Counted from the first letter of the stretch, positions 8,083-19,624 are shown. The stretch is DNA of 38,048 nt from Hydrogenimonas sp. (GCA_015484905.1 WFUN01000082.1:1-38048); one strand, 5' to 3'. The notes: generated from the sequence alone by a model not told the origin. A program made the numbers and translations.

Positions 8083-10668
8083 ATGATTAAAACGATCTTC
8101 CGCTCGATTGTCGGAACTGCCAACGATAGAGAACTTAAAAAGTACAGCAAACGTGTCTCCAGGATAAATGAACTCGAACCGAAATATGAGAAGTTGAGCG
8201 ATGAAGAGCTTCAAAAAGCTTTTTTGAAGTTGAAAGAACAGGTAAAAAGTGGTGAAGCCACTCTGGATGAGGTGCTTTTCGACTCTTTCGCCATTACAAG
8301 AGAAGCTTCCAAAAGAACATTGGGACTGAGACATTTCGATGTCCAGCTGATTGGGGGAATGGTCCTGCATGAAAACAGAATAGCCGAGATGAAAACAGGT
8401 GAAGGAAAGACACTTGTTGCCACTCTTCCTGTTGTGTTGAATGCAATGTTGGGGCGTGGAGTACATGTAGTTACCGTCAACGACTACCTTGCAAAACGGG
8501 ATGCGACTGAAATGGGAAAGATCTATGAGTTTCTCGGTTACAGCGTAGGGGTAATAACTGCCGATATCCCGGACGATGCGAGCAGAAAAAGGCAGTATGA
8601 CGCCGATATTACATATGGAACGAACAACGAGTTCGGTTTTGACTATCTGCGCGACAATATGAAATATTCACTTGATGAGATGGTCCAGCGCGAACATTAT
8701 TATGCAATTGTGGATGAGGTCGATTCCATATTGATAGACGAAGCGCGTACGCCGTTGATAATCTCCGGGCCTACAAGCAGCAAACTTGAAAACTATATAA
8801 AAGCGGACAGGGTTGCACGACAGCTTGTACGTGACGAAGATTTTACAGTAGATGAAAAAAACAGAGTCATCCTGGTAACCGAAAAGGGGATTGAGAAAGC
8901 GGAAAAACTTTTTGGTGTCGACAATCTCTACTCAATGGAAAATGCCATTCTTGCCCATTATCTCGATCAGGCACTCAAAGCTCACAACCTCTTCGAAAAA
9001 GATGTGGATTATGTGGTTAAAGATGGAGGAATCGTAATTGTCGACGAATTTACAGGAAGGCTTTCCGAAGGACGGCGTTTCAGTGAAGGGCTTCACCAGG
9101 CACTTGAAGCGAAAGAGGGAGTTGAGATCAAAGAGGAGTCACAGACCCTTGCCGATATTACATTCCAGAACTATTTCAGAATGTATGACAAGCTTGCCGG
9201 AATGACTGGAACCGCACAGACAGAAGCGACAGAGTTTGCTGAAATATACAATCTTGACGTTATCTCCATTCCGACGAATGTTCCTGTGATTCGCAAAGAT
9301 CAACCAGACCTGATATACAAGACAGAGCGTGAAAAATTCGATGCCGTCATCAAAGATATAAAAGAGAGGAACAAGAAAGGACAGCCTGTTCTTGTAGGTA
9401 CTGCATCCATTGAGAAGTCAGAGGCGCTGCATTCCCTTTTGAAAAAGGAGAAGATACCCCATAACGTACTCAATGCGAAAAATCATGAGCACGAAGCCGA
9501 AATTATCAAAGACGCCGGTAAAAAAGGTGCTGTAACGATCGCTACCAATATGGCAGGGCGGGGTGTCGATATCAAAATAGACGATGAGATCCGCTCTTTG
9601 GGAGGATTGTATATTATCGGTACTGAACGACATGAGAGCCGACGTATCGACAACCAGTTGCGAGGACGTTCCGGACGACAGGGCGATCCTGGTGAAAGTC
9701 GTTTTTATCTGAGCCTTGAAGACCATCTTCTTAGAATTTTTGGGAGTGATAGAATCAAGGCTATTATGGAGCGCATGGGAGTAGAAGAGGGTGAATACAT
9801 CGAGTCTAAAATGGTGACCAGAGCTGTAGAGAAAGCTCAGAAAAAAGTTGAAAATCTCCATTTTGAATCAAGAAAGCATCTTTTGGAGTATGATGATGTA
9901 GCCAATGAGCAAAGAAAAATCATCTATCGGTTTCGCCATGAGCTTTTGGACCCGAAATTTGAAATAGAGACGAAAATAGATGCGATTCGTGAGGAGTATA
10001 TTCAAAAGCTCTTTGCGGAGTGCTCCATTTATGAAGGTGCACCGGAAGAGGATTTTGAGCTTGAAAAACTAAAATTGAAACTGATGGAAGAGACAGGTGA
10101 GGAGTTTACAATAGAAGAGCTCTCCGGCAGGGACTATCACACTCTGTTCGATCTTCTTTTGAATCAACTCAAAGAGCGTTATGAAACGAAGATGGGGGCT
10201 ATAGATCCCAATCAGCGCAATGAAATAGAGAGAATTATCTATCTTCAGGTACTCGACAATGCGTGGCGTGAACATCTCTACCAGATGGACATACTCAAAA
10301 CCGGGATTGGGCTAAGAGGCTACAATCAAAAAGATCCGTTGGTAGAGTACAAAAAAGAGAGTTACAACCTATTTACGGAACTTGTTGAATCCATAAAATT
10401 CGAAACGCTTAAAACACTCTATATGATCCGGTTCAAATCGGAAGAGGAGATGGAACGCGAGCAAGAATCGATAGAAAAAATGCGTGCCAGGATGGAGGCT
10501 TCTGCATCGGATATCGTCACAAACAAAGATGAAGAGCTAAAGCCACTTGTAAAAGGCAAAAAGCCGGCACGTAATGATCCATGTCCCTGTGGCAGTGGCA
10601 GGAAATACAAGCACTGCTGCGGAAAGAGCGGTCCGAAACGTGGGGTTCTGGCTACAAAACAGGTATGA
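8083..10668 (+). CDS. secA: Preprotein translocase ATPase SecA
   Basis: 861 residues from the ATG at 8083 ([16 protein letters not shown], the usual Campylobacterota start); an in-frame ATG at 8074 is closer to its AAAGG but adds MPE. SecA drives export through SecYEG. Visible features are Walker A GEGKT (106-110), [14 protein letters not shown] (from 211), the [11 protein letters not shown] motif, the [10 protein letters not shown] helicase motif, and the C-terminal zinc finger [13 protein letters not shown] that binds SecB or phospholipid. All domains are intact. The stop codon overlaps the start of the permease gene (ATGA), so they are translationally coupled. Confidence 0.98.
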   Translation: MIKTIFRSIVGTANDRELKKYSKRVSRINELEPKYEKLSDEELQKAFLKLKEQVKSGEATLDEVLFDSFAITREASKRTLGLRHFDVQLIGGMVLHENRIAEMKTGEGKTLVATLPVVLNAMLGRGVHVVTVNDYLAKRDATEMGKIYEFLGYSVGVITADIPDDASRKRQYDADITYGTNNEFGFDYLRDNMKYSLDEMVQREHYYAIVDEVDSILIDEARTPLIISGPTSSKLENYIKADRVARQLVRDEDFTVDEKNRVILVTEKGIEKAEKLFGVDNLYSMENAILAHYLDQALKAHNLFEKDVDYVVKDGGIVIVDEFTGRLSEGRRFSEGLHQALEAKEGVEIKEESQTLADITFQNYFRMYDKLAGMTGTAQTEATEFAEIYNLDVISIPTNVPVIRKDQPDLIYKTEREKFDAVIKDIKERNKKGQPVLVGTASIEKSEALHSLLKKEKIPHNVLNAKNHEHEAEIIKDAGKKGAVTIATNMAGRGVDIKIDDEIRSLGGLYIIGTERHESRRIDNQLRGRSGRQGDPGESRFYLSLEDHLLRIFGSDRIKAIMERMGVEEGEYIESKMVTRAVEKAQKKVENLHFESRKHLLEYDDVANEQRKIIYRFRHELLDPKFEIETKIDAIREEYIQKLFAECSIYEGAPEEDFELEKLKLKLMEETGEEFTIEELSGRDYHTLFDLLLNQLKERYETKMGAIDPNQRNEIERIIYLQVLDNAWREHLYQMDILKTGIGLRGYNQKDPLVEYKKESYNLFTELVESIKFETLKTLYMIRFKSEEEMEREQESIEKMRARMEASASDIVTNKDEELKPLVKGKKPARNDPCPCGSGRKYKHCCGKSGPKRGVLATKQV

Positions 10669-11864
10669 ATCGACATCTTGTAAATACGCTTGTAAAGCGC
10701 TATCTGCGCTTTGACCCGGAGCATCCTTTCATCTTTCTTTCTGCCATTCTCGCCTTTTTTGGTATAGCCATAGGAGTTACAGTGCTTATTATTGCCATGG
10801 CGATAATGAACGGTATGGAAAAAGAGTTTGAAAAACGTCTTTTTGTAATGAATTATCCATTGACTATATATCCCAAAGTTAGAGGGGCGGTTGATGAAGA
10901 TCTGCTGGAGACACTCGAAAACAAATTTTTGGATCTTAAATTCAGCCCATATATGCAGGCACAGGTTCTTGTGCGAAAAGAGAGTACTCTAAAAGGCGGT
11001 CTGCTATTTGGAATAGATCCTGAGAGAGAAAAAGAGGTAAATCCTGTTTTTGCAAAAGCGTATACCAAGCCTTTCGAAAAATATGGAGTCATCATCGGAA
11101 AACCGCTGGCCAGGGAGTTGGGAATAGAAAAAGGAGACAAGATAATGTTTCTTTTTTCAAGAATGGAGCCTGCCGGACTCAGTTTTATGCCGCTTACAAA
11201 ACGGTTTGTCGTGGAGGGACTTTTCCGCTCCGGGCTCAATGCCTATGACGAGAGTTATTACTACACTACTTTTAGAACCTTCGAAAAAATTTTAAAAAGA
11301 GACAAAAGAGAGTATGACGGCATTCATATCGAATCAAAAAACCCGATGCGGGATATTGAGCTTATACGTTCGGAACTTCCCTCTTCTGTCGGTATTATGG
11401 GATGGTGGCAACAGAATGGAAATTTTTTCGCGGCTATGCAGATGGAGAAGAGAGCCCTGTTTATCGTGCTGATGCTCATTATTCTGATTGCCTCTTTGAA
11501 CATCGTCAGCTCTTTGCTTATGACAGTAATGAATCGTAGAAAAGAAGTCGCTCTTTTGCTTTCGCTCGGAGCCTCCAGAAAAGAGATTATGCAGCTGTTT
11601 TTTAGGCTGGGACTGATAATAGGGGTTGGAGGGATAGTCGTGGGCACAGTTCTTGGAATTGGCGGGATGGAGCTATTGGGCAGCTTCGATATAATCTCGC
11701 TTCCTGAAGATGTGTATGGTACAAGCAGGTTGCCTCTGGATCTTGACTGGAAAGATTTTGCAAAAATCATTGCCGGAGCACTTTTCATCACTCTGTTTTC
11801 ATCTTTGTATCCGGCGAAAAAAGCCTCACAGATAGATTCACTCAATGTACTTAGAAATGAATAA
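10665..11864 (+). CDS. LolC/LolE-family lipoprotein-releasing ABC transporter permease
   Basis: 399 residues. Start ATG 10665 overlaps the secA stop by 4 nt. Topology fits LolC/E: one membrane segment near residues 20-45 ([20 protein letters not shown]), a large periplasmic MacB-like domain, then three C-terminal segments beginning at about 265 ([21 protein letters not shown]). [12 protein letters not shown] after the first segment and [14 protein letters not shown] after the second are family hallmarks. It would extract lipoproteins from the inner membrane for LolA, whose gene lies nearby. No LolD ATPase is encoded in this window. It cannot be decided by eye whether it is LolC, LolE or a fused-function LolF. 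Confidence 0.88.
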   Translation: MNRHLVNTLVKRYLRFDPEHPFIFLSAILAFFGIAIGVTVLIIAMAIMNGMEKEFEKRLFVMNYPLTIYPKVRGAVDEDLLETLENKFLDLKFSPYMQAQVLVRKESTLKGGLLFGIDPEREKEVNPVFAKAYTKPFEKYGVIIGKPLARELGIEKGDKIMFLFSRMEPAGLSFMPLTKRFVVEGLFRSGLNAYDESYYYTTFRTFEKILKRDKREYDGIHIESKNPMRDIELIRSELPSSVGIMGWWQQNGNFFAAMQMEKRALFIVLMLIILIASLNIVSSLLMTVMNRRKEVALLLSLGASRKEIMQLFFRLGLIIGVGGIVVGTVLGIGGMELLGSFDIISLPEDVYGTSRLPLDLDWKDFAKIIAGALFITLFSSLYPAKKASQIDSLNVLRNE

Positions 11865-11873
11865 CCCACTTTT

Positions 11874-14468
11874 TCATTTGAATATCTTGAATGGAAGCGT
11901 AAGAGTGCGCTCCAAAATATTAATAGGCGCCCTGATGATATCTTTTGTCGCCTCTGTCGTCACTTTCGGATTTTCGAGAGGGCCGCTGATATTTAACGTG
12001 ACTGCAAGAGTGCCATCCTTTCCAAAGATCAAATAACCCGCTACCGGTATCTTGTTAAGCACATTCGTCAGACTTTCCAAAAAGTGTATCTGCAGCCGTA
12101 CGGCTATTAGCTCTTTTTCGAAATTGATACTCCCTTTTCCGGTTATCTGGGCGCTGTATCCCTCTATGAGAATTTTTCTAAAAAAGAGTTTTTTATCTTT
12201 AAACCGATACTCCAGCGCACCGCGTTTTATTTTAAAACCTTTTTTGCTAAAACCTGGATTTTTCAGTGTCAGTATGGCCGGTATAGTGTTCAATGTAGCA
12301 AGAAGATTGTTATAAAGAGCTGTTTTGGCCCAAAGAGAGTCTCGAATAAATATGGTGCCGCCGAAATCGTCAATTTTTCCTTTCGCATCAAAATCGAAAC
12401 TCCCACCTTTTAGCTGATTTAAAGTGGTGAGTCTGCGCATTGTAGCGTCAGAAAGGTTTTTACCGACAATATTGATTTTATCTTTTTCGACAATACCTCT
12501 GATTTTTCCTTTTTTGTGTTTGGTTTCAAACTTTAGATAAAATGGGTTTTGTCTGATTTTTACATTGTAAAAAAGAGAAGAGAGCTGGAACTTCTTGTAC
12601 CAAATATCGCTGTTATATCCCGATATTTCTATGAAACCGGATTGATAAGGCATCTTTTGGAGCCTCTTTTCTCTCAATCTCTCATTGAAGTTCAACTTTT
12701 GTAAAAGCTCATCCAAATGGATATCGATATTTTTGAGATTTATCGCTGTCTTTTTTTTGGTGGCCGTTATGGAAACAGTACCATTTACGGCTACATGAAT
12801 TGTGTCGTTTTGGGTATAGGCTCTGATATGGAAAGTATCGATTGTTTTTTTATCTATTGTGAAAATATTGTTGGGATATACGATTTTTGCTTTTAAGAAA
12901 AAACCGGGTTTATTATATTTAAAGTACATATCGCCACTTTTTATCTGTTTAAGCTGGCTGCTGAAATAGGGCTTGAGCAGATGAATCTCTTTTGCTTCGG
13001 CTTCGATACCGCCGCCCTGCTTGTAAACGATATCTACATTCAATTCCGGTATCGTAAATCGAATACCATTTCTGAAGTCAAGCAAAATATCCAAATTTGC
13101 ACCACTCATGTCAATAAGAGGAGTGTCGCGATATCGGTAAACAAGTCTGTTTATGGTGGAGTTGAACGTACCGTTGCGTTTGTTTAGATCGATAATTCCG
13201 CTTACATTGGCATCAAGATAAGGATTCAGTTTTATGTTGCATGGAAGAATTTCCATTTTTGAACCTATAGACACGACATTCAGGTCTCTTACCGGCAGCG
13301 GTATTGTATTATCGAATAGGAGTTTTGCATATTCCGATCTGTAGAGACCTTTGTATTTTGTCACTTTTCCCTCTTTGAGAGCTACGGTAAAATCTACGAC
13401 TGCGTCGGTTGTCCCATCGGTCTGGACGAAAGGAAGATTGATGCCGTAAGCCTCAAGAATTTTTTTGATCGATTCATCTATTTTGTCTTTGACGACTATA
13501 TGCGCATCCAATTTCGCTCTTTTGGTGGTCAGATTTCTTATTTTCACATAGCTGCCATCGAGTCTCTTGCCCTCATATAGAGGATTGTATAGCTTGAAGG
13601 ATAGGGTGTCGTTTTTTAGCCTTATATCTATTTTCCGAGTAGACACAGGAGGAACGTCCGGGTGAAAATGTATTTTCGCATCATATGCTGTAGCGAAAGC
13701 ACGCAGTTTGCGCGGATCGAAAGAAACCGAACCATCTTTTTCAAGAATAAACCCACCTCTTAAATAGTGCAATTCATATTTTCGGGCCGGAATTTTGGGA
13801 TAGATCCAGACTTTTATCTGTTCCGGAGGATTGATATAGTCGATAAGAGGCTTTATTGAGGTGCAGGGTTTTGAATTGAGTGCAAAGGTGAAATAGTTGT
13901 TTTTGTGGGTTATTTTGAAATTTCCTTCTATGTCAAAAGCGTTGTACTCTCCTTTTCCTTTCCATATTTTACTGCGAAGATCATATGTCAGCACTCCTGA
14001 AAGCAGTACTTTCGGTCTTTTTATGTACAGTTTCTTTATATTTGAAGAGAGGGTTTTCGTTTTGGGATCAAAAGATATGCGGGATATCAGCTCAAAAGTA
14101 TCGGCATCGAAATAGAAGACCTCTTTGTCGTAGGTCAGATGGAAGATTCTGTTTCCTACGACCAGATTTTTAACGACAACTTTGTTAAAATAGTGTGGTA
14201 GGTACTGAATGAGCGTTCCCACCCGCTCAATCTCTCCGACAGCTCCTGCAGGACGGTTTTTTTTGTCTATTTTTACAGTGTCTATGGAGATGGTCAGTTT
14301 TTTATCAAGTTTCATGTAGAATTTGGTAATTTTTAGCCCAGGTAGTGAAATATCCGGTATCGAGATACCATATGTCAGGAAAAAAAAGAGAGCGATGAAT
14401 ATAAGCGATAGAGCCAGAAAGATTTTAAGTGTGATTGAATGGAGCAGTTTGGCTGTCGTAATTATCAT
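11874..14468 (-). CDS. Large AsmA-like (YhdP/TamB-type) envelope protein
   Basis: 864 residues. One N-terminal membrane segment (LKIFLALSLIFIALFFFLTYG, about 15-35) is followed by a long beta-rich periplasmic body. The C-terminal part (FSKKGFKIKRGALEYRFKDKKLFFRKI...GYSAQITGKGSINF...LNKIPVAGYLIFG) matches the AsmA-like C-terminal domain of YhdP-type proteins. Such bridge-like proteins are thought to carry phospholipids between the membranes. It converges on the permease gene with a 9-nt gap. Its 5' end overlaps the divergent mltG start by 74 nt, and no good ribosome-binding site is seen before the ATG, so the true start could be slightly downstream. Confidence 0.75.
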   Translation of the reverse strand: MIITTAKLLHSITLKIFLALSLIFIALFFFLTYGISIPDISLPGLKITKFYMKLDKKLTISIDTVKIDKKNRPAGAVGEIERVGTLIQYLPHYFNKVVVKNLVVGNRIFHLTYDKEVFYFDADTFELISRISFDPKTKTLSSNIKKLYIKRPKVLLSGVLTYDLRSKIWKGKGEYNAFDIEGNFKITHKNNYFTFALNSKPCTSIKPLIDYINPPEQIKVWIYPKIPARKYELHYLRGGFILEKDGSVSFDPRKLRAFATAYDAKIHFHPDVPPVSTRKIDIRLKNDTLSFKLYNPLYEGKRLDGSYVKIRNLTTKRAKLDAHIVVKDKIDESIKKILEAYGINLPFVQTDGTTDAVVDFTVALKEGKVTKYKGLYRSEYAKLLFDNTIPLPVRDLNVVSIGSKMEILPCNIKLNPYLDANVSGIIDLNKRNGTFNSTINRLVYRYRDTPLIDMSGANLDILLDFRNGIRFTIPELNVDIVYKQGGGIEAEAKEIHLLKPYFSSQLKQIKSGDMYFKYNKPGFFLKAKIVYPNNIFTIDKKTIDTFHIRAYTQNDTIHVAVNGTVSITATKKKTAINLKNIDIHLDELLQKLNFNERLREKRLQKMPYQSGFIEISGYNSDIWYKKFQLSSLFYNVKIRQNPFYLKFETKHKKGKIRGIVEKDKINIVGKNLSDATMRRLTTLNQLKGGSFDFDAKGKIDDFGGTIFIRDSLWAKTALYNNLLATLNTIPAILTLKNPGFSKKGFKIKRGALEYRFKDKKLFFRKILIEGYSAQITGKGSINFEKELIAVRLQIHFLESLTNVLNKIPVAGYLIFGKDGTLAVTLNISGPLENPKVTTEATKDIIRAPINILERTLTLPFKIFK

Positions 14469-15354
14469 GGTATCGCTCTGTTATTATCTCATTCAGCCGG
14501 TCAGATTCAGCCGGATAGTCTACCTGCCTGCAGGATCGGTGGCGTCGATTATAGCATATCTGAAAAGAGGCGGTATGGATTTGAATATCCTGGACCGCTA
14601 TCTTATAAAATTTTATGGATATCCCCAGAAGGGCTGGATAGATCTAGGCTCCGAAAAACTTATAAAAGGCGATCTGCTATATCTGCTTACGCATTCGAAA
14701 GCTGCCATGGTCGAAGTGACACTGATTCCCGGAGAGACTGTGGAAATTTTTTTCAGAGATCTTAAAAGTACTCTCAATCTTGATAAAAAGAAGCTGGTTG
14801 AAGCCTATAAAAGATATGCGCCTTTTCCCGATGGAGTGATATTTCCGGATACTTATTACATACCAATAGGTATAAGCGAAGAGGATCTCGTAGGATATCT
14901 GGTAAGACATTCGATGGCCAGACATGAGTATCTTGCAAAAAAATTTTTTGGAACGTACAATCGTAACAGATGGTTTCGATATGTAACGATAGCATCCATT
15001 ATCCAAAAAGAGGCGGCCGACAAAGATGAAATGCCGCTTGTATCGTCCGTTATATACAATCGGTTGAGAAAAAAAATGCCTTTGCAGATGGATGGGGCGC
15101 TCAACTATGGAAGTTTCTCTCATAAGAGAGTGACAAAAAGACGTATTCGGTCGGATAGGTCCAAACTCAATACGTATAAGCATTATGGCATTCCTCCATA
15201 TCCTTCAGGAAGCGTCTCTCTCGATGCTCTCAAAGCGGCCATAAAGCCCGCAAAAAGTGATTATCTCTATTTTGTCAGAGGAAAAAATGGGAAACATATC
15301 TTTACGAAGAGTTACAAATCTCATTTGAAAGCTATAAAAAGTGTGAATAAATGA
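14395..15354 (+). CDS. mltG: Endolytic murein transglycosylase MltG
   Basis: 319 residues from ATG 14395, preceded by AAGAGAG. A cytoplasmic tail and one membrane segment (about 16-36) lead into a LysM-like part and the YceG catalytic domain. IASIIQKEAADKDEMPLVSSVIYNRLRKKMPLQMDGALNYG carries the catalytic glutamate E206 in the IxxKEA context of E. coli MltG E218. PPYPSGSVSLDALKAAIKP near the end is also conserved. MltG cuts nascent peptidoglycan glycan strands and sets their length. The frame is open further upstream to 14323, but those starts would lie deep inside the opposing gene. Followed by a 101-nt gap containing the icd promoter. Confidence 0.93.
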   Translation: MNISDRARKILSVIEWSSLAVVIIMVSLCYYLIQPVRFSRIVYLPAGSVASIIAYLKRGGMDLNILDRYLIKFYGYPQKGWIDLGSEKLIKGDLLYLLTHSKAAMVEVTLIPGETVEIFFRDLKSTLNLDKKKLVEAYKRYAPFPDGVIFPDTYYIPIGISEEDLVGYLVRHSMARHEYLAKKFFGTYNRNRWFRYVTIASIIQKEAADKDEMPLVSSVIYNRLRKKMPLQMDGALNYGSFSHKRVTKRRIRSDRSKLNTYKHYGIPPYPSGSVSLDALKAAIKPAKSDYLYFVRGKNGKHIFTKSYKSHLKAIKSVNK

Positions 15355-15380
15355 AACATATTCCATGCTTGAAGTTGTAA

Positions 15381-15427
15381 TGATTTACTATTAATCACTA
15401 ACTAAAAGATTGATTGCTACTATAGAA
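15381..15427 (+). promoter_or_regulatory. icd promoter region
   Basis: A -10-like TATAGAAT at 15421-15428 lies about 28 nt upstream of the icd start. TTGATT just upstream is too close to be a normal -35. The inverted repeat TGATT-N7-AATCA at 15381-15397 lies at a position suited to an activator or repressor. This would drive the icd-to-oorC block or its first part. Confidence 0.4.
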
Positions 15428-15455
15428 TCTACAAATTACATTGAAGGAGAGAGTT

Positions 15456-17645
15456 ATGGCATCAGCTCCAACTATTGTTTGGACAAAAATCGACGAGGCC
15501 CCTGCGCTGGCTACCTATTCACTGCTTCCGATAATAAAGAAGTTTGTGGGAAAGGCCGGTGTCGATGTCCGGCTCAGTGATATTTCATTGGCGGGAAGGG
15601 TTCTGGCGGCTATGGGCAAGCAGGAAGATGAGCTCGCCAAACTCGGTGAGCTTGTGCTCAGGCCCGAGGCGAACATTATCAAGCTGCCGAACATTTCAGC
15701 TTCCGTTACCCAGCTCAAGGAGTGTATAGCCGAGCTTCAAAGCCAGGGTTTCGATATTCCCGACTATCCGGAAAACCCGCAGACAGATGAAGAAAAAGAG
15801 CTTGCGGCCAAGTATGGAGCCTGCCTGGGTTCAGCAGTCAACCCCGTACTTCGTGAAGGTAACTCAGACCGGCGCTCGGCGCACGCTGTTAAAAAATATG
15901 CAAAAGAGCATCCTCATCGCCTAAAACCTTTTGCCGAGGATTGCAAGGCACGTGTCGCGCATATGGGAGGTAAAGGCGATTTTTATGCAAACGAACAGTC
16001 TGTAATAATCCCAAAATCACAGACAATCAAGATTCAGCTTAACGGCAACACACTAAAAGAGGTTGAGGTGGAGACCGACGAAGTTGTAGATGCGACATTC
16101 ATGTCTGTAAAAGAGCTTCGTGAGTTTTATATTAAAACCATAGAAGAGGCGAAAGAGAAGGGTCTGATCTGGTCTTTGCATCTAAAAGCCACTATGATGA
16201 AGATTTCCGATCCCATCATGTTCGGTCATGCAGTCGAGATATTCTTTAAAGATGTATTTGAAAAATATGCAGATGAACTTTCCAGGATCGGTTTCAATCC
16301 AAATCTTGGTCTTGGCGACCTTTACGACAAGCTCAAAAAATCGGATAAAGGCGAGGAGATAGAAGCGGCTATAAAGGATGCAATAGTAAATTCAGATCCT
16401 GCAATCGCCATGAGCGACAGCGATAGATTGATTACCAACCTGGATGCTTCCAATCTCGTCATTATCGATGCCTCTATGCCTGTTGTAATCAGAGAAGGCG
16501 GCAAACAGTGGGATAAAGACGGCAATGCACGAGAGACACTCGCCGTAATTCCGGACAGTACTTATGCGTTTTTCCATGAAGCGATGATGGAAGACTGCAA
16601 GAAAAACGGCCAGTTTGATGTTGCCACCATGGGGCGTGTCTCCAATGTGGGTCTGATGGCCAAGAAGGCTGAAGAGTATGGTTCTCACCCCACAACCATT
16701 GAAGTGCCGGAAAACGGAACAATGCAGGTAGTGGACGAAAACGGTGTGGTACTGATGGAGCACAATGTCGAAAGAGGTGACATATGGAGACTCGTGCGCA
16801 CCAAAGATATCGCTATCAGAGACTGGGTACGCCTTGGTGTGGAGCGTGCGCGTATAGAAGGGGTTCCGGCAGTCTTTTGGCTCGATAAGAAGCGTGCTCA
16901 CGACGCAAACCTCATCAAGCTGGTAGAAAAATACCTGAAAGATCACGATACTACAGGCCTCGATCTGCCTATCATGGCGGTATCCGAAGCGACATACTAT
17001 ACAAATGAGCGTGTACGAGCCGGTAAAGATACGATTGCCGTAACCGGTAATGTTCTTCGTGATCATCTTACAGATATGTATCCGATACTGGAGCTTGGAA
17101 CTTCGGCGAAAATGCTCTCCATTGTTCCTCTGCTTGCCGGAGGTGGACTTTTCGAAACAGGCGCCGGCGGCTCTGCACCAAAACATGTCGAACAGTTCAT
17201 TAAAGAGGGACATCTGCGATGGGACAGTCTCGGTGAATTCCTGGCGCTTGCAGAGTCTTTGCGTATGGAGTATATGAAGTCCGGAAATGAAAAAATCGGT
17301 GCAATGGCGGAGACTCTTGACAAAGCCAATGAGGGGTATCTCGATAATGACAAGGCTCCGAGTCGAAAATGTGGAGAGCCCGACAACAAAGCGTCCCATT
17401 ACTGGTTGGCGAGATACTGGGCCGAAGCACTGAGCACCCAGACTGCGGATGAAGAGTTGAGAAAAGCGTTTACGCCGGTAGCGGAAGAGTTGATCAAAAA
17501 CGAAGAGAAGATTCTATCCGAACTGCTTGAAGTCGAAGGTAAAGAGCAGGATATAGGCGGCTATTTCAATCCGGACGATATCAAAGCCGAAAAAGCTATG
17601 CGTCCAAGCGAAACTCTTAACAAAATCATAGATTCGATCGCTTAG
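15456..17645 (+). CDS. icd: Isocitrate dehydrogenase, monomeric type
   Basis: 729 residues, the size of the monomeric IDH family (about 740), unrelated in length to the ~400-residue dimeric form. It interconverts isocitrate and 2-oxoglutarate plus CO2 with NADP(H); in the reductive cycle it would carboxylate 2-oxoglutarate supplied by Oor. Family blocks seen: [20 protein letters not shown] (131-150, substrate serine and arginines), [36 protein letters not shown] and [20 protein letters not shown]. The start is ATG 15456 with GAAGGAGA 5 nt upstream; the frame extends to a TTG at 15441, but that codon precedes the ribosome-binding site and is rejected. First gene of the TCA block. Confidence 0.97.
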   Translation: MASAPTIVWTKIDEAPALATYSLLPIIKKFVGKAGVDVRLSDISLAGRVLAAMGKQEDELAKLGELVLRPEANIIKLPNISASVTQLKECIAELQSQGFDIPDYPENPQTDEEKELAAKYGACLGSAVNPVLREGNSDRRSAHAVKKYAKEHPHRLKPFAEDCKARVAHMGGKGDFYANEQSVIIPKSQTIKIQLNGNTLKEVEVETDEVVDATFMSVKELREFYIKTIEEAKEKGLIWSLHLKATMMKISDPIMFGHAVEIFFKDVFEKYADELSRIGFNPNLGLGDLYDKLKKSDKGEEIEAAIKDAIVNSDPAIAMSDSDRLITNLDASNLVIIDASMPVVIREGGKQWDKDGNARETLAVIPDSTYAFFHEAMMEDCKKNGQFDVATMGRVSNVGLMAKKAEEYGSHPTTIEVPENGTMQVVDENGVVLMEHNVERGDIWRLVRTKDIAIRDWVRLGVERARIEGVPAVFWLDKKRAHDANLIKLVEKYLKDHDTTGLDLPIMAVSEATYYTNERVRAGKDTIAVTGNVLRDHLTDMYPILELGTSAKMLSIVPLLAGGGLFETGAGGSAPKHVEQFIKEGHLRWDSLGEFLALAESLRMEYMKSGNEKIGAMAETLDKANEGYLDNDKAPSRKCGEPDNKASHYWLARYWAEALSTQTADEELRKAFTPVAEELIKNEEKILSELLEVEGKEQDIGGYFNPDDIKAEKAMRPSETLNKIIDSIA

Positions 17646-17653
17646 AAACGATC

Positions 17654-17683
17654 CTTTTCTCTCGCTCGAGGGCGAGAGAAAAG
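17654..17683 (+). terminator. 12-bp hairpin after icd
   Basis: CTTTTCTCTCGC (17654-17665) and GCGAGAGAAAAG (17672-17683) form a perfect 12-bp stem with a 6-nt loop, 8 nt after the icd stop. No T-run follows on the plus strand, so it may be an mRNA 3'-end stabiliser or partial attenuator separating icd from mdh, not a classical terminator. Confidence 0.55.
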
Positions 17684-17807
17684 ATAGGTGGATAAAGCTT
17701 TGAGAAAGAAGTTTTATTCGTTTATCTTCAGTGTCTCTTCTTTTTAAAATTAAAACTCAAAGTCTCCCGAAACGGCAGGCTGAAAAATTGAATTAAAAGG
17801 ATTGCCA

Positions 17808-18767
17808 ATGGGAAAAGGAAAACGCGTAGGAATAGTTGGAGCCGGAAATGTGGGCTCTACGGCAGCATTTATTCTTGCGATGAACGGTGTATGTCATGAG
17901 ATAATTCTTCGTGACAACAAGATGGATATAGCAAAAGGGAAAGCGCTCGATATGAGTCAGGCCGCGGCAGCGGCCAGAAGCCATACGATAGTGTCGGTTG
18001 CAGAAGATCCAAGTCAGTTGAAAGACTGTGATGTAGTAGTGGTTACGGCCGGTAGTCCAAGACTTCCCGGAATGAGTCGTGACGATCTGCTTTTGAAAAA
18101 TGCCGAAATCACGAAAGAAGTCATACGGGATATAAAGACATTTTCTCCCAACGCCATCATCATAATGGTTTCAAATCCGCTCGATGCCATGACGTATGTA
18201 GCACTGAAAGAGAGCGGTTTTGAAAGAAATCGTATTCTTGGGATGGCCGGAATTCTCGACAGTTCCAGAATGGCCTATTTTATCCAGGAGAAACTCGGTT
18301 ACGGTGCCGGTCAGATTCGTGCGTCGGTTATGGGTGGACATGGTGACGATATGGTACCGCTTCCACGCTATTCGACAGTCGCAGGTGTGCCGCTGAATGA
18401 TCTGCTTACCGATGAAGAGATAGATGAAATTGTGGAGCGTACAAAGCATGGCGGCGCCGAAATTGTGGGGTACCTCAAAACCGGATCGGCATACTACGCT
18501 CCTGCGAAAGCGACGACTATAATGGTGGAAGCGATTTTGAAAGATACGAAACAGATTTATCCATGCGCGGTCTATCTGGACGGAGAGTATGGATATAGCG
18601 ATGTGGTCAGTGGTGTACCGGTAAGTATCGGCGCTGACGGTGCGGAAGAGATCATTAACGTCTCTTTGAATGCATGCGAGCGCAAAATGTTCAAAAAATC
18701 GGTAGAATCAGTACGATCTTTGATAGATGCTCTCAATTCAAATGGTTTTTTCGAGGATAACCAATGA
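17808..18767 (+). CDS. mdh: Malate dehydrogenase (LDH-like NAD-dependent type)
   Basis: 319 residues. Rossmann motif [13 protein letters not shown] at 8-20, with an acidic residue in the LRDNKMD strand end that favours [17 protein letters not shown] carries R85 and R91, the malate/oxaloacetate arginines (an LDH would have Gln at the first), and the catalytic histidine is H178 in [10 protein letters not shown]. It reduces oxaloacetate to malate in the reductive cycle. ATG 17808 has AAAAGG 7 nt upstream; an in-frame TTG at 17804-17802 is not needed. Its stop overlaps the fumarase alpha start by 4 nt, so mdh and fumarase are coupled. Confidence 0.96.
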   Translation: MGKGKRVGIVGAGNVGSTAAFILAMNGVCHEIILRDNKMDIAKGKALDMSQAAAAARSHTIVSVAEDPSQLKDCDVVVVTAGSPRLPGMSRDDLLLKNAEITKEVIRDIKTFSPNAIIIMVSNPLDAMTYVALKESGFERNRILGMAGILDSSRMAYFIQEKLGYGAGQIRASVMGGHGDDMVPLPRYSTVAGVPLNDLLTDEEIDEIVERTKHGGAEIVGYLKTGSAYYAPAKATTIMVEAILKDTKQIYPCAVYLDGEYGYSDVVSGVPVSIGADGAEEIINVSLNACERKMFKKSVESVRSLIDALNSNGFFEDNQ

Positions 18768-19615
18768 GAGAAATAGCCTACGACGATATAGTAAAAGCTG
18801 TAAAAAACATGGTGATCCATACAGCCACGAATCTACCCAAGGATGCACTGGACAAATTGAAAGAGGCGTATGAAAAAGAGAAAAGTCCCGTTGCCAAAAA
18901 GGTCCTTGAGCAGTTGCTCGAGAATGCGGATATCGCTCGCAAGGAAGAGCGACCTTTGTGTCAGGATACGGGTCTTGCCGTCTATTTTATCAAAGTGGGA
19001 CAGAATGTAAAAATAACGGGTGGATTACTGAAAGATGCCGTCAATGAAGGGACGGAAAGAGGTTATATAGAGGGTTATCTGCGCGCATCCACCTGTGACT
19101 GTTTTACAAGAGAAAATCTCAAAGAGAAAATCGGATACAACCTGCCCGCAGTAATCCATATCGACCTTGTTGAAGGTGAAAATATAGAGATAGAATATGC
19201 AGCCAAAGGAGGCGGCAGCGAAAATGTCAGCCGTGCCCGTGTTCTAGCCCCTGCCCAGGGACGTCAGGGCGTGATAGATTTCGTGCGTGACGTCATATCG
19301 GAGGCCGGTCCAAACCCGTGTCCTCCTATAATTGTGGGAGTCGGTATCGGCGGCACTTTTGAAAAAGCCGCTATTTCGAGCAAATACGCTCTTTTCAGGG
19401 AAGCCGGCAAGCCAAATCCGGATCCTGAAGTAGCGGAGTTTGAAAAAGAGCTTCTGTACGAATTGAACAAACTGGGAATCGGTGCCATGGGTATGGGCGG
19501 TACACAGACCGTTCTTGCGGTACATATTGAAAAAAATCCGTGTCATATAGCAAGTCTGCCGGTAAGCGTGAATGTCCAGTGTCACAGCAGCCGACATAGT
19601 CATATTACGCTGTAA
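18764..19615 (+). CDS. Fumarate hydratase class I, alpha subunit
   Basis: 283 residues, the N-terminal half of class I (Fe-S) fumarases, encoded separately as in many anaerobes. Candidate [4Fe-4S] ligands are C66 (RPLCQDTG), a cysteine of the STCDC pair (C111/C113) and C186 (NPCPP). [21 protein letters not shown] is the family signature. It interconverts malate and fumarate together with the beta subunit encoded next. The cluster makes the enzyme oxygen-sensitive, consistent with anaerobic or microaerobic life. Starts in ATGA overlap with mdh. A tartrate dehydratase alpha chain is the main alternative, but the mdh and sucCD context favours fumarase. Confidence 0.94.
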   Translation: MREIAYDDIVKAVKNMVIHTATNLPKDALDKLKEAYEKEKSPVAKKVLEQLLENADIARKEERPLCQDTGLAVYFIKVGQNVKITGGLLKDAVNEGTERGYIEGYLRASTCDCFTRENLKEKIGYNLPAVIHIDLVEGENIEIEYAAKGGGSENVSRARVLAPAQGRQGVIDFVRDVISEAGPNPCPPIIVGVGIGGTFEKAAISSKYALFREAGKPNPDPEVAEFEKELLYELNKLGIGAMGMGGTQTVLAVHIEKNPCHIASLPVSVNVQCHSSRHSHITL

Positions 19616-19624
19616 GGATCGAAT

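Noticed and set aside
15441-15455. Five-codon N-terminal extension of isocitrate dehydrogenase
   Set aside because: The extension would translate the GAAGGAGA ribosome-binding site itself; ATG 15456 is correctly spaced from it.
16392-17399. A 335-codon open frame on the minus strand opposite icd
   Set aside because: Biased Cys/His/Phe-rich composition, no ribosome-binding site and complete overlap with a conserved enzyme gene make it a shadow.
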